Positions 42,776-50,792 of a stretch of DNA of 64,000 nt are shown here, piece by piece (the first letter of the stretch is position 1; each line of letters starts with the position of its first letter). A program made the translations under genes and the position numbers. The DNA comes from Pseudooceanicola sp050897975 (GTDB lineage: Bacteria; Pseudomonadota; Alphaproteobacteria; Rhodobacterales; Rhodobacteraceae). The DNA is taken from positions 372,001 through 436,000 of the forward strand of contig NZ_JBPAXY010000003.1 of NCBI RefSeq assembly GCF_050897975.1, in the 5' to 3' direction. Under the pieces are notes generated by a model, which was not told the DNA's origin, made no database searches, and saw nothing but the letters and a program-made list of their open reading frames with translations.

Positions 42776-43765
42776 TCAGCGGTCCTCGTCCGGTCCCGCC
42801 TCGGGGGGCGTCGCGCCCTGTGCGGCGCCCGCGACCAGCGGATGATGGCCCTCGACCAGCTCGCGCAGGCGGGCGTCCAGCACATGGGTGTAGATCTCCG
42901 TGGTGGCCAGATCCGCATGGCCCAGCAGGGTCTGGATGGCACGCAGATCGGCGCCGTTCTCCAGCAGATGGGTGGCGAAGGCATGGCGCAGCCGGTGCGG
43001 GGTGACCTTGTCGGGGGCGATCCCGGCGGCCAGGGCGATCTCCTTGATCAGCAGGTAGAAGCGGTGGCGGGTCAGATGCCCCTCGGCCGAGCGCGACGGG
43101 AAGAGAAAGCGCGAGGCATGCCGCCCCGCCAGCCGTGCCTCGTCTTCCTGCACGTCGCGCCGCGCCAGCCAGTCGGACAGGGCGTCACGGGCGGGCGGCG
43201 ACAGGGGCACCAGCCGTTCCTTGCCGCCCTTGCCGCGCACAAGCAGCATTTCTGGGCGTCCGCGCGCCGCCGCCACCGGCAGAGAGACCAGTTCGGTGAC
43301 CCGCATCCCCGTGGCGTAAAGCAGTTCCATCAGGCAGCGGTTGCGCAGCCGGTCATCCGCGCCCCGGCCATGGACCGCGGCGGCGGCCAGCAGGGCGTCG
43401 ACCTCGTCTGTGGTCAGGGTCTTGGGCAGGCGCCGCGCCCGGCCCGGGCCCCGGATCTGGATCGCCGGATTGTCGGTGCGCAGCCCCTCGTCATAGGCAA
43501 AACGGTAGAGCTGGCGAATGGCCGACAGCCGCCGCGCGCGGGTGGCCTGCGACAGGCCCTGCGCGTCGCAATGCACCAGATAGGCCTCGATATCGGCGCG
43601 GCCGGCCCCGGCCCAGCCCAGCCCCCGGCGCGCCAGCCAGTCGCCCGCGTCGCGCAAGTCGCGGCCATAGGCCAGCAGGGTGTTGCGCGCCGCCCCCGCC
43701 TCAGCCGCCTGGGCGTCGAGGAAGGCCGAAAGCCAACGGTCGTCTTCGGGGGCGCGCGTGCTCAT
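42776..43765 (-). CDS. xerD: Tyrosine recombinase XerD
   Basis: A 329-residue site-specific recombinase for resolving chromosome dimers. The SAM-like N-terminal core-binding domain (WLSAFLDAQAAEAGAARNTLLAYGRDL) precedes a catalytic domain with Arg in ATGMRVTEL, Lys in RGKGGKERLVPL, HRLRHAFATHLL, and LGHADLATTEIYTH with the nucleophilic Tyr. The context is chromosomal, near aroK-aroB, as in many alphaproteobacteria, so it is not a mobile-element integrase. The chain begins 12 bases after the stop of the large exported protein gene. Confidence 0.9.
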   Translation of the reverse strand: MSTRAPEDDRWLSAFLDAQAAEAGAARNTLLAYGRDLRDAGDWLARRGLGWAGAGRADIEAYLVHCDAQGLSQATRARRLSAIRQLYRFAYDEGLRTDNPAIQIRGPGRARRLPKTLTTDEVDALLAAAAVHGRGADDRLRNRCLMELLYATGMRVTELVSLPVAAARGRPEMLLVRGKGGKERLVPLSPPARDALSDWLARRDVQEDEARLAGRHASRFLFPSRSAEGHLTRHRFYLLIKEIALAAGIAPDKVTPHRLRHAFATHLLENGADLRAIQTLLGHADLATTEIYTHVLDARLRELVEGHHPLVAGAAQGATPPEAGPDEDR

Positions 43766-43777
43766 CCTAGGCCCCCC

Positions 43778-45598
43778 TTATCCGCGATCGTCCAGCAACA
43801 GGATCTGCAAGGCGGCGGCGCGGGCCGTCTGTTCCAGACCCAGGGCGCGGAAGCCCGCCAGCGCGGGCCCCGTATCGGCCAGGTTCCCCGCCATGGCGAA
43901 GGCGTAAAGCTGCATCGCCTCGAGGATCGCCTCGCCCAGCTGGCCCTGATCGACCAGCCGCGCCAGCCGGGTGGGCAGGCGGGTGTCGGCGGCAAAGCCG
44001 CGCGCCACGATGCGGGCCCGTTCCGAGGGGGCCTCGACCTGATCGGGGCGCCCGCGCGCCAGCGCCAGCAGAAAGGCCTCTGTCGGGTTGCGCGGGCCGA
44101 GGGCGGCCAGGTGATCGCCCGGATCGGGCGCCAGCAGCAGGGCGCGCAGGGCGATGCGCCCGGGCGCACCCGCCTCGGCGGCATAGGTGGCCAGGCGTCC
44201 GGCATAGAGGGCGGCAAAGGCCGTCTCCAGCCCCGCGTCCTGCATCGCCTCCCAGGCGGGCGGCAGGGTCTGACGCACCAGATCGCGGTCGGGGCGCGGC
44301 GCGCCGATGGCCGCATCGAAGGCCTGCACCGCCGCGACCCGGTCCCAGATCCCGCCAGAGGCCGAGGGGCGCCCGCCGGAATAGAGGCCCAGCAGGCGGT
44401 TTTCCGGCAGGGCGCCGGTGCGCGCCAACCGCTCGGCCGCCTCCAGCGCCGCTTTCCAGCCCGCCCGGCCGCGCAGGTCGTAATAGGCATAGGCGCGCGG
44501 CAGGTCAGAGGTGGGCAGGGGTTCTCCGATGGCCTCGGACAGGCGGAAGAGCAGCGGGGTGATCTGTCCCGGTGCAGGGGGCGGCAGCGGCGTGGCGTCG
44601 TCGTCCAGATCCACATGCAGGAAACGGGTCAACAGCCGCTCTTCGATGGGGGCCAGGGCGCCCAGGGCGCCGCCGGTTTCCAGCAGCAGGGCGGCGGTGT
44701 CCCAGTCGCTGTTGCGCGCCAGGCAGAAGATGCGGGCGGCGGGGCCGGGGGCGATCTCGGGGTCGGTGGCGATGCGGCGGCAGGGCTGGGATTCCAGCCC
44801 GGCCAGCAGCGACAGGTCGAACCAGCGGGCAAAGAGGGCCGGGCTGCGGGTCTGCCCCGCCCGTTCGATCAGCGCCAGCGCCGGGTCCAGCGCCCCCAGA
44901 TCCGCAAGCTTGTCGATCCGCGCCAAGAGCAGCGGGTCATCGTCGCGCGCCGCGCCACCGCTGCCCTGTGCCGGGCCCTCGGGGGGATCCGCCTCGGCCA
45001 GCAGCAGGGTGTAGAGCAGGGATTGCATGGCGGGCAGGCGGGTCACGTCAAGCGTGTCGATCCGGCGGATCAGCGTCGCCACCTCCGAGCCCTGCCACAG
45101 CGTCGTGGGCAGGCCCGTCACCGAGGCGGGCAGCAGGCCCACGGCGCCCGCCTCTGACGCCGAGAGGGTCAGGGTGCGGACCTCGGGTGCCAGGGCGCTG
45201 TCGGCAATGTCAGAGGCTTGATCAGGAGCCGGATCGCCGGGCCGGGCGATGCCCGCATCGGTCAGCGCGTCCAGCCAGTCGATGGCGGACATGGGCGCAC
45301 CCGCCGCCGGGGCACCGCCCGAAGGTCCGCGCGCGTTCTGGCTGCCAAGGGCAGGGCGCCGGTCGGGCTGGGTGACGGGCAGGCCCTGCGACAGATCCAC
45401 GGGCACGGCGCCCTGCATCTGCTGCATCTGGTCAAGGCCGAAGACAGGCGGCGGACCGGCCCCCAGCCGGGGGTCGACGACGGCCCCGTCCTGCGCGGCG
45501 CTGCCCGTGGGCAGGCCCGCCAGGCACAGCGCCAGCACCAGGGCGGACGCCGAACCTGCCGTCCGGCGTCGGGAAAGACCCCTGCGGTCAGTTGGCAT
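43778..45598 (-). CDS. Large exported protein of unknown function
   Basis: A 606-residue protein with a clear signal peptide (basic start, then ALVLALCLAGLPTGSAAQDG). The mature chain is Ala/Leu/Pro-rich and mostly helical, with repeated helix pairs such as LARIDKLADLGALDPALALIERAG, resembling the alpha-alpha repeats of tetratricopeptide-like proteins; I found no named domain. It probably sits in the periplasm. I recall a similar gene beside xerD in other Rhodobacterales. Its start overlaps the end of a 49-codon membrane-protein gene by 11 bases, and xerD follows directly, so the three may be one operon. Confidence 0.7.
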   Translation of the reverse strand: MPTDRRGLSRRRTAGSASALVLALCLAGLPTGSAAQDGAVVDPRLGAGPPPVFGLDQMQQMQGAVPVDLSQGLPVTQPDRRPALGSQNARGPSGGAPAAGAPMSAIDWLDALTDAGIARPGDPAPDQASDIADSALAPEVRTLTLSASEAGAVGLLPASVTGLPTTLWQGSEVATLIRRIDTLDVTRLPAMQSLLYTLLLAEADPPEGPAQGSGGAARDDDPLLLARIDKLADLGALDPALALIERAGQTRSPALFARWFDLSLLAGLESQPCRRIATDPEIAPGPAARIFCLARNSDWDTAALLLETGGALGALAPIEERLLTRFLHVDLDDDATPLPPPAPGQITPLLFRLSEAIGEPLPTSDLPRAYAYYDLRGRAGWKAALEAAERLARTGALPENRLLGLYSGGRPSASGGIWDRVAAVQAFDAAIGAPRPDRDLVRQTLPPAWEAMQDAGLETAFAALYAGRLATYAAEAGAPGRIALRALLLAPDPGDHLAALGPRNPTEAFLLALARGRPDQVEAPSERARIVARGFAADTRLPTRLARLVDQGQLGEAILEAMQLYAFAMAGNLADTGPALAGFRALGLEQTARAAALQILLLDDRG

Positions 45599-45737
45599 CC
45601 AGCACCAGGGGGGCGCGGATCTCTTGCGCTGGCGGGGCGAAGTCGGCGCCCAGCCAGGGCCCGAGATAGGCATAGGCCACCAAAGCGATTCCGCCCAGAA
45701 GGGCCAGGTAGAGCAGCCATTTGAGGATGCGAAGCAT
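45588..45737 (-). CDS. Small single-helix membrane protein upstream of the large exported protein
   Basis: A 49-residue protein: MLRILKWLLYLALLGGIALV is one membrane helix, followed by AYAYLGPWLGADFAPPAQEI and RAPLVLDAN. The helix may be an uncleaved anchor with the C terminus outside. It overlaps the start of the following gene by 11 bases, so the two are translationally coupled. The LGP..GADF...EIR.P..LDAN pattern is, as far as I remember, conserved in Rhodobacterales at this place. Function unknown. Divergent from aroK. Confidence 0.72.
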   Translation of the reverse strand: MLRILKWLLYLALLGGIALVAYAYLGPWLGADFAPPAQEIRAPLVLDAN

Positions 45738-45882
45738 ATAAGTCTTGTCCCGTTCGCCTGTCGTTTCCGCAACTTATAACTGGCCTTTTCCGCAAGATCA
45801 CGTCATTCAGACGCGAAAATCGTCAAATGGCAGCCGGGCGCCGAAAGGCCCCGCCGCGCCATGGAAAACCCCGGTGGAGGTT

Positions 45883-46428
45883 ATGGGCTGGAAGCTGCGT
45901 AAGAGCGTCGTGATGGTGGGCATGATGGGCGCCGGAAAGACCGCCGTGGGCCGCGCCGTGGCGCAGATCCTGGGCGTGGGGTTCCGCGATTCCGATGCCG
46001 AGATCGAGGCCGCCGCCAACATGACCATCGCCGAGATCTTCACCCGCGACGGCGAGGATTTCTTTCGCCAGAAGGAACGCCAGGTCATCGCCCGCCTGCT
46101 GGAAGAGGCCCCGGCGATCCTGTCGACCGGCGGCGGCGCCTACATGGCACCGGCCAATCGCGAGATGATCACCCGCCAGGGCGTGGCCGTCTGGCTGGAT
46201 GCGGATCTGGATCTGCTGTGGAACCGGGTGCGCCACCGCGACACCCGGCCCCTGCTGAAAACCCCCGATCCCCGCGCCACGTTGCGCAAGATCTACGAGG
46301 CGCGGGTGCCGGTCTATGCCCAGGCCGACCTGTCGGTGAAGGCGCGGGCCGAGTATTCCGTGCAGGACATGGCGGAAAAGGTCGTGGAGGCGCTGAGCGC
46401 GCGGCCCGACGTGCTGGAGGCGAAATGA
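45883..46428 (+). CDS. aroK: Shikimate kinase
   Basis: A 181-residue enzyme of aromatic amino-acid synthesis. KSVVMVGMMGAGKTAVGRAV holds the P-loop. DSDAEIEAAANMTIAEIF is the shikimate-binding Asp block, and STGGGAYM with VRHRDTRPLL follows. The start is uncertain by a few codons: the ATG at 45883 is only two bases after GGAGG, and an in-frame GTG lies nine bases upstream. The stop overlaps the aroB ATG by four bases (ATGA). Confidence 0.94.
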   Translation: MGWKLRKSVVMVGMMGAGKTAVGRAVAQILGVGFRDSDAEIEAAANMTIAEIFTRDGEDFFRQKERQVIARLLEEAPAILSTGGGAYMAPANREMITRQGVAVWLDADLDLLWNRVRHRDTRPLLKTPDPRATLRKIYEARVPVYAQADLSVKARAEYSVQDMAEKVVEALSARPDVLEAK

Positions 46429-47567
46429 GCAATTTGGACCTGACCCCGGATACCCTGGCCGAAACCCTGACGGTCGAACTGGGCACGCGCGCCTACCGGA
46501 TCGAGATCGGCCCCGGGCTGATCGCCCAGGCGGGCGCCCATATCGCGCCGCTGCTGCGCCGCCCGCGCGTCGCCGTGCTGACCGACGAAAACGTCGCCGC
46601 CCTGCACCTGGAGGCGCTGCGCGAGGGCTTGGCCGCGGCCGGGATCGAGATGGTGGCCCTGACCCTGCCCGCGGGCGAGGCGACGAAATCCTGGCCGCAG
46701 TTCACCCGCGCGGTGGAATGGCTGCTGGAACAGAAGGTCGAACGCTCGGACGTGGTGGTGGCCTTCGGCGGCGGGGTGATCGGCGACCTGGCGGGCTTTG
46801 CCGCCGCCGTGCTGCGCCGGGGCGTGCGCTTCGTGCAGATCCCGACCTCGCTGCTGGCCCAGGTGGACAGCTCCGTGGGCGGCAAGACCGGCATCAATAG
46901 CGCCCGGGGCAAGAACCTGGTGGGCGCCTTCCACCAGCCCGCCCTGGTGCTGGCCGATACCGCCGTTCTGGGCACGCTGACCGCCCGCGACTTCCTGGCG
47001 GGCTATGGCGAAGTGGTGAAATACGGCCTGCTGGGCGACAGCGATTTCTTCGACTGGCTGGAAAAGATGGGCCCGGCGCTGGCCTCGGGCGACATGGCGG
47101 CCCGGGTGGCCGCCGTCAAACGCTCGTGCCAGATGAAGGCCGAGATCGTGGCCCGCGACGAGACAGAGCAGGGGGACCGCGCGCTTTTGAACCTCGGCCA
47201 TACCTTCGGCCATGCGCTGGAGGCGGCGACGGGTTATTCCGACCGGCTGCTGCATGGCGAGGGGGTGGCCATCGGCTGTGCCCTGGCCTTCGAGCTGTCC
47301 TCGAAACTGGGGCTGTGTTCGCAAGAGGCGCCCAGCCGGGTCCGGGCGCATCTGCGCGACATGGGGATGAAGGTGGACCTGCGCGACATCGCGGGCGATC
47401 TGCCCGATGCCGAGGGGCTGCTGGCGCTGATGGCGCAGGACAAGAAGGTGGTCGACAGCCAGCTGCGCTTTATCCTGGCGCGCGGCATCGGCGAGGCCTT
47501 CGTCACCGCAGAGGTGCCGGGCGAGGCGGTGCACAAGGTGCTGAGCGAGGCGCTGGCCCTGCGCTGA
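46425..47567 (+). CDS. aroB: 3-dehydroquinate synthase
   Basis: A 380-residue NAD-dependent enzyme closing the second step of the shikimate pathway. VVAFGGGVIGDLAGFAAAVLRRGVRFVQIPTSLLAQVDSSVGGKTGIN is the nucleotide and metal region. AGYGEVVKYGLLGD and LNLGHTFGHALEA give further zinc ligands and active-site residues. Normal length. It shares the ATGA junction with aroK, forming the usual aroK-aroB unit. Confidence 0.97.
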   Translation: MSNLDLTPDTLAETLTVELGTRAYRIEIGPGLIAQAGAHIAPLLRRPRVAVLTDENVAALHLEALREGLAAAGIEMVALTLPAGEATKSWPQFTRAVEWLLEQKVERSDVVVAFGGGVIGDLAGFAAAVLRRGVRFVQIPTSLLAQVDSSVGGKTGINSARGKNLVGAFHQPALVLADTAVLGTLTARDFLAGYGEVVKYGLLGDSDFFDWLEKMGPALASGDMAARVAAVKRSCQMKAEIVARDETEQGDRALLNLGHTFGHALEAATGYSDRLLHGEGVAIGCALAFELSSKLGLCSQEAPSRVRAHLRDMGMKVDLRDIAGDLPDAEGLLALMAQDKKVVDSQLRFILARGIGEAFVTAEVPGEAVHKVLSEALALR

Positions 47568-47750
47568 GCCGCCTTCACGCACCGCGCGAAGTGCGGCCAT
47601 TGGTGAAATCACTTCAGGTGCTTAGAGTGCGCACCAAGGGGGCGACCTACGGCACACCCGCTCGGGCGGCGCGCCTCCGGGCTTGCTTTCCGATCTCTTG
47701 CGGGCTGTTATTTCCCTGACCCTCCTGATGACGCGAAGGCCCCAGACGCG

Positions 47751-48266
47751 ATGATCACACCTGCCTATTGCCAGACGATGGCCCGCTACAACAGCTGGCA
47801 GAACAGCCAGATGGCCGCCGCCCTGGCGCAGCTGGACCCAGAGGCGCTGCGCCAGGACCGGGGCGCCTTCTTCGGCTCCTTGCTGGGCACGGCGAACCAC
47901 CTGCTTTGGGCCGATCAGCTGTGGCTGTCGCGCCTGACGGACGTGGCACGGCCCGAGGTGGGCATGAAGGGCAGCCCCGAACTGACCCCGACCATCGCCG
48001 CCTGGCAGGCCGAGCGGTTCCGCATTGATGGCCGCTTCCGTCTCTGGGCCGAGGGGCTGGGCGCGCTGGATCTGACCGGCGATCTGGTCTGGCATTCGGG
48101 GATCACCGGACGCGAGGAACGCCGCCCGCTGGCGGGGATCGTCATGCATGTCTTCAACCACCAGACCCACCACCGGGGCCAGATCCACGCCATGTTGACC
48201 GCCCTTGGCATCGACCCCGGGCCCACCGACCTGTTCCTGATGCCCGCCGCCGAGACCGCGCGCTAG
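47751..48266 (+). CDS. DinB-family protein
   Basis: A 171-residue four-helix-bundle protein. YNSWQNSQMAAAL begins the bundle. The three likely metal-binding histidines are in LLGTANHLLWAD and HVFNHQTHHRGQIHAML, the usual DinB/YfiT pattern. Members are metal-dependent thiol S-transferases or hydrolases of varied substrate, and DNA damage induction is not a safe inference. A separate transcription unit after aroB; the 183-base gap before it has no distinct feature. Confidence 0.85.
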   Translation: MITPAYCQTMARYNSWQNSQMAAALAQLDPEALRQDRGAFFGSLLGTANHLLWADQLWLSRLTDVARPEVGMKGSPELTPTIAAWQAERFRIDGRFRLWAEGLGALDLTGDLVWHSGITGREERRPLAGIVMHVFNHQTHHRGQIHAMLTALGIDPGPTDLFLMPAAETAR

Positions 48267-48578
48267 GCCCCCGATAGGGCGGCCCTGGCGGCGGCCACGC
48301 GGCCCCGGGCGCCCGCTTTGCGCAAAGAATTTCGCCCGTCCGCCTTTCCCTTCCGCCCTGCGCCCTATGTCCTGTGACATGGGACACCCGACAAATCCGA
48401 CACGCGAATGTCGCTTTTGTGCGCCATCGCATCGGCTTTTGCTCACGGGTGTGTTAACGAACCGTTACCTTTCAGGGAGGTCAGGCCGGAAAGGTCTGCC
48501 CAGACACGCCGGGCCCTGGCGCCCTCAGGCGGCATAAGAACCGTCCGCCGCGACGCCCGGCCGAACAAGGAGGCAAGG
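48267..48578 (+). other. Gap between the DinB-like gene and the UspA-BCCT operon
   Basis: 312 bases without a gene. It has the palindrome TTTGCGCAAA (about 48317-48326), TGTC-CTGT-GACA near 48370, and TAACG-AAC-CGTTA (48455-48467) overlapping GTTAAC. The last lies roughly 110 bases before the UspA start and could be a regulator site, but no regulator is implied. The operon promoter is presumably here. Confidence 0.4.
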
Positions 48579-48995
48579 ATGTATTCCAAGATCATGGTTC
48601 CCGTGGACCTGACCCACGCGGACCGTCTGACGAAATCGCTGGAGGTATCGGCCAAGCTGGCCCAGACCTTCGGCGCGGACATCGTCTTCGTCGGGGTCAC
48701 CTCGGCGTTGCCGGGCTCGATCGCCCACACTCCCGACGAATACCGCGCCAAGCTGGAGGCCTTCGCCAAGGCCCAGGCCGAGGCGCAGGGCGTCACCGCC
48801 ACCGCCCACATGATGGTAGGCCACGACATCGCCGTCGAGATCGACCACGAGCTGCTTAAGGCCGTGGACGAGACCGGCGCGGATCTGGTCGTCATGGCCA
48901 GCCATATTCCCAACATCACCGATTACGTCTGGCCGTCCAACGGCGGGCGGATCGCCGGACACGCCAAGTGCTCGGTCATGATCGTGCGCAGCTGA
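48579..48995 (+). CDS. Universal stress protein UspA family, partner of the BCCT transporter
   Basis: A 138-residue single-domain UspA protein. It starts MYSKIMVPVDLTHADRL and ends VMASHIPNITDYVWPSNGGRIAGHAKCSVMIVRS, like the UspF/YnaF group rather than the classical UspA group. It lies 12 bases upstream of the BCCT gene and after a strong AAGGAGG ribosome site. Such partners are known for TRAP transporters (TeaD of Halomonas), where the Usp regulates ectoine uptake. A similar role in compatible-solute transport is likely here. Confidence 0.88.
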   Translation: MYSKIMVPVDLTHADRLTKSLEVSAKLAQTFGADIVFVGVTSALPGSIAHTPDEYRAKLEAFAKAQAEAQGVTATAHMMVGHDIAVEIDHELLKAVDETGADLVVMASHIPNITDYVWPSNGGRIAGHAKCSVMIVRS

Positions 48996-49007
48996 GGGGG
49001 ACGAGGG

Positions 49008-50678
49008 ATGAGTGACAACAACACCAACGACACCTCCACCGACATGGAGGAGATGGGCATTCCCGCGCCGGAAGGGGCGGCGGATGTCATCGACACCGAT
49101 TACGAGATCGGCCAGGACAATATCGAAGGCGAGCTCGGGCCCTTCGGCTTCGACATCCACAACCCGGTCTTCCTGATCTCGGGCCTGTGCATCGTCGCCT
49201 TCGTCTTCTACACTCTGGCCCTGCCGGAGCAGGCGGGATCGCTGTTCAGCTGGCTGTTCGGCGCGGTGACCAAGGGCTTTGACTGGTTCTTCCTGGGCGC
49301 CGGCAACATCTTCGTGCTGTTCTGCCTGCTGCTGATCGTGACGCCCCTGGGCTCGGTCCGGCTGGGCGGGGCAGAGGCCACGCCCGATTATACCTACATC
49401 GGCTGGTTCGCGATGCTGTTCGCCGCGGGCATGGGCATTGGCCTGATGTTCTATGGCGTCTCGGAACCGATGAGCCATTTCTCCAGCTCGATGGGCGGGA
49501 TCGCCATGGGTGAAGATGGCCTGCGCACCGACTGGGCGCCCCTGGGCGCGGCCGAGGGCGACGCCGAGGCGGCGATGCGTCTGGGCATGGCGGCCACGAT
49601 CTTCCACTGGGGTCTGCACCCCTGGGCGATCTATGCGGTCGTGGCGCTGGCGCTGGCGCTTTTCAGCTACAACAAGGGCCTGCCGCTGACCATCCGCTCG
49701 GCCTTCTACCCGATCCTGGGCGAACGCGTCTGGGGCTGGCCGGGGCACCTGATCGACATCCTGGCGGTCTTTGCCACGCTCTTTGGTCTGGCCACCTCGC
49801 TGGGCTTCGGCGCCACCCAGGCCAACGCGGGCCTGAACGAGCTGTTCGGGATCCCGATCAACGACACGGTCGAGGTGCTGCTGATTTCCGGCATCACCGC
49901 CATCGCCCTGGTCTCGGTCCTGCGTGGCCTGGATGGCGGGGTCAAGATCCTGTCCGAGATCAACATGGGCCTGGCCTTCCTGCTGCTGCTCTTCGTGCTG
50001 ATCGCGGGACCGACCCTGGCCATCCTCACGGGCTTTGCCGACTACCTGCTGGCCTATGTGGAATATCTACCCGCCCTGTCCAATCCGGTTGGTCGGGAAG
50101 ACGTGAACTTCATGCAGGGCTGGACCAGCTTCTACTGGGCCTGGTGGATCTCTTGGAGCCCCTTCGTCGGCATGTTCATTGCTCGCGTGTCGCGGGGCCG
50201 GTCGGTGCGCGAATTCGTCATCTGCGTGCTGCTGATCCCCTCGCTGGTCTGCGTGCTGTGGATGTCGGTCTTTGGTGGCGTGGCGATCACCCAGGTGGTG
50301 CAGGACGGCTATACCGCCGCCCAGGACGCCGAACTGCCGATCCAGCTGTTCAAGATGCTGGATGCGCTGCCCATGGCGGGGATCACCTCGCTGATCGGGA
50401 TCGTGCTGGTGATCGTCTTCTTCGTCACCTCTTCGGACTCCGGCTCGCTGGTGATCGACACGATCACCGCAGGCGGCAAGGTCGACGCGCCGGTGCCGCA
50501 GCGGGTGTTCTGGTGCCTCTTCGAGGGCGCCGTGGCCATCGTGCTGCTGCTCTCGGCGGGGGGCCTGTCCTCGCTGCAATCCATGGTCATCTCGACCGGG
50601 CTGCCCTTCACCATCGTTCTGCTGGTGATGTGCTGGGCGATCTGGCGTGGCCTGATGGCCGAGCGGCGCGAGCTGTGA
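49008..50678 (+). CDS. BCCT-family transporter
   Basis: A 556-residue betaine/carnitine/choline-type symporter with about twelve helices after an acidic N-terminal tail. The Gly-rich helix MLFAAGMGIGLMFYGVSEPM and the Trp-rich substrate helix SFYWAWWISWSPFVGMFIARVSRGRS are BCCT signatures. Glycine betaine, choline, carnitine or dimethylsulfoniopropionate are all possible. The window also has an MttB-family methyltransferase and a dimethylglycine-dehydrogenase-like enzyme, so betaine is plausible, but it is inference. Coupled to the upstream UspA gene. Confidence 0.93.
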   Translation: MSDNNTNDTSTDMEEMGIPAPEGAADVIDTDYEIGQDNIEGELGPFGFDIHNPVFLISGLCIVAFVFYTLALPEQAGSLFSWLFGAVTKGFDWFFLGAGNIFVLFCLLLIVTPLGSVRLGGAEATPDYTYIGWFAMLFAAGMGIGLMFYGVSEPMSHFSSSMGGIAMGEDGLRTDWAPLGAAEGDAEAAMRLGMAATIFHWGLHPWAIYAVVALALALFSYNKGLPLTIRSAFYPILGERVWGWPGHLIDILAVFATLFGLATSLGFGATQANAGLNELFGIPINDTVEVLLISGITAIALVSVLRGLDGGVKILSEINMGLAFLLLLFVLIAGPTLAILTGFADYLLAYVEYLPALSNPVGREDVNFMQGWTSFYWAWWISWSPFVGMFIARVSRGRSVREFVICVLLIPSLVCVLWMSVFGGVAITQVVQDGYTAAQDAELPIQLFKMLDALPMAGITSLIGIVLVIVFFVTSSDSGSLVIDTITAGGKVDAPVPQRVFWCLFEGAVAIVLLLSAGGLSSLQSMVISTGLPFTIVLLVMCWAIWRGLMAERREL

Positions 50679-50717
50679 TCCGGCGCGCCCCGCAGGGCGC
50701 CTGAACGAAACGGAAAA

Positions 50718-50749
50718 GAGGGGCGGCCGGAGTGATCCGGGCGCCCCTC
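50718..50749 (+). terminator. Hairpin after the BCCT gene
   Basis: Arms GAGGGGCG and CGCCCCTC continue inward through CCGG/CCGG with one mismatch; the loop is AGTGAT. A T-run follows only on the minus strand, so its role as a terminator for the BCCT gene is moderate. Confidence 0.55.
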
Positions 50750-50792
50750 GTGCTACGTATCCCCCCGAAAGACCGTTGAGAGGGGCCAAGAC

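Noticed and set aside
42776..43765. xerD as an integrase of a mobile element.
   Set aside because: No element boundaries or cargo are seen, and the position near aroK-aroB fits the chromosomal recombinase.
42842..45157. A 771-codon open frame opposite xerD and the exported protein gene.
   Set aside because: It spans two real genes and is Gln/Gly/Arg-rich, typical of GC shadow frames.
48455..48467. CtrA or other regulator site ahead of the UspA-BCCT operon.
   Set aside because: A single short inverted repeat with a TTAAC half is too little to assign to a regulator.
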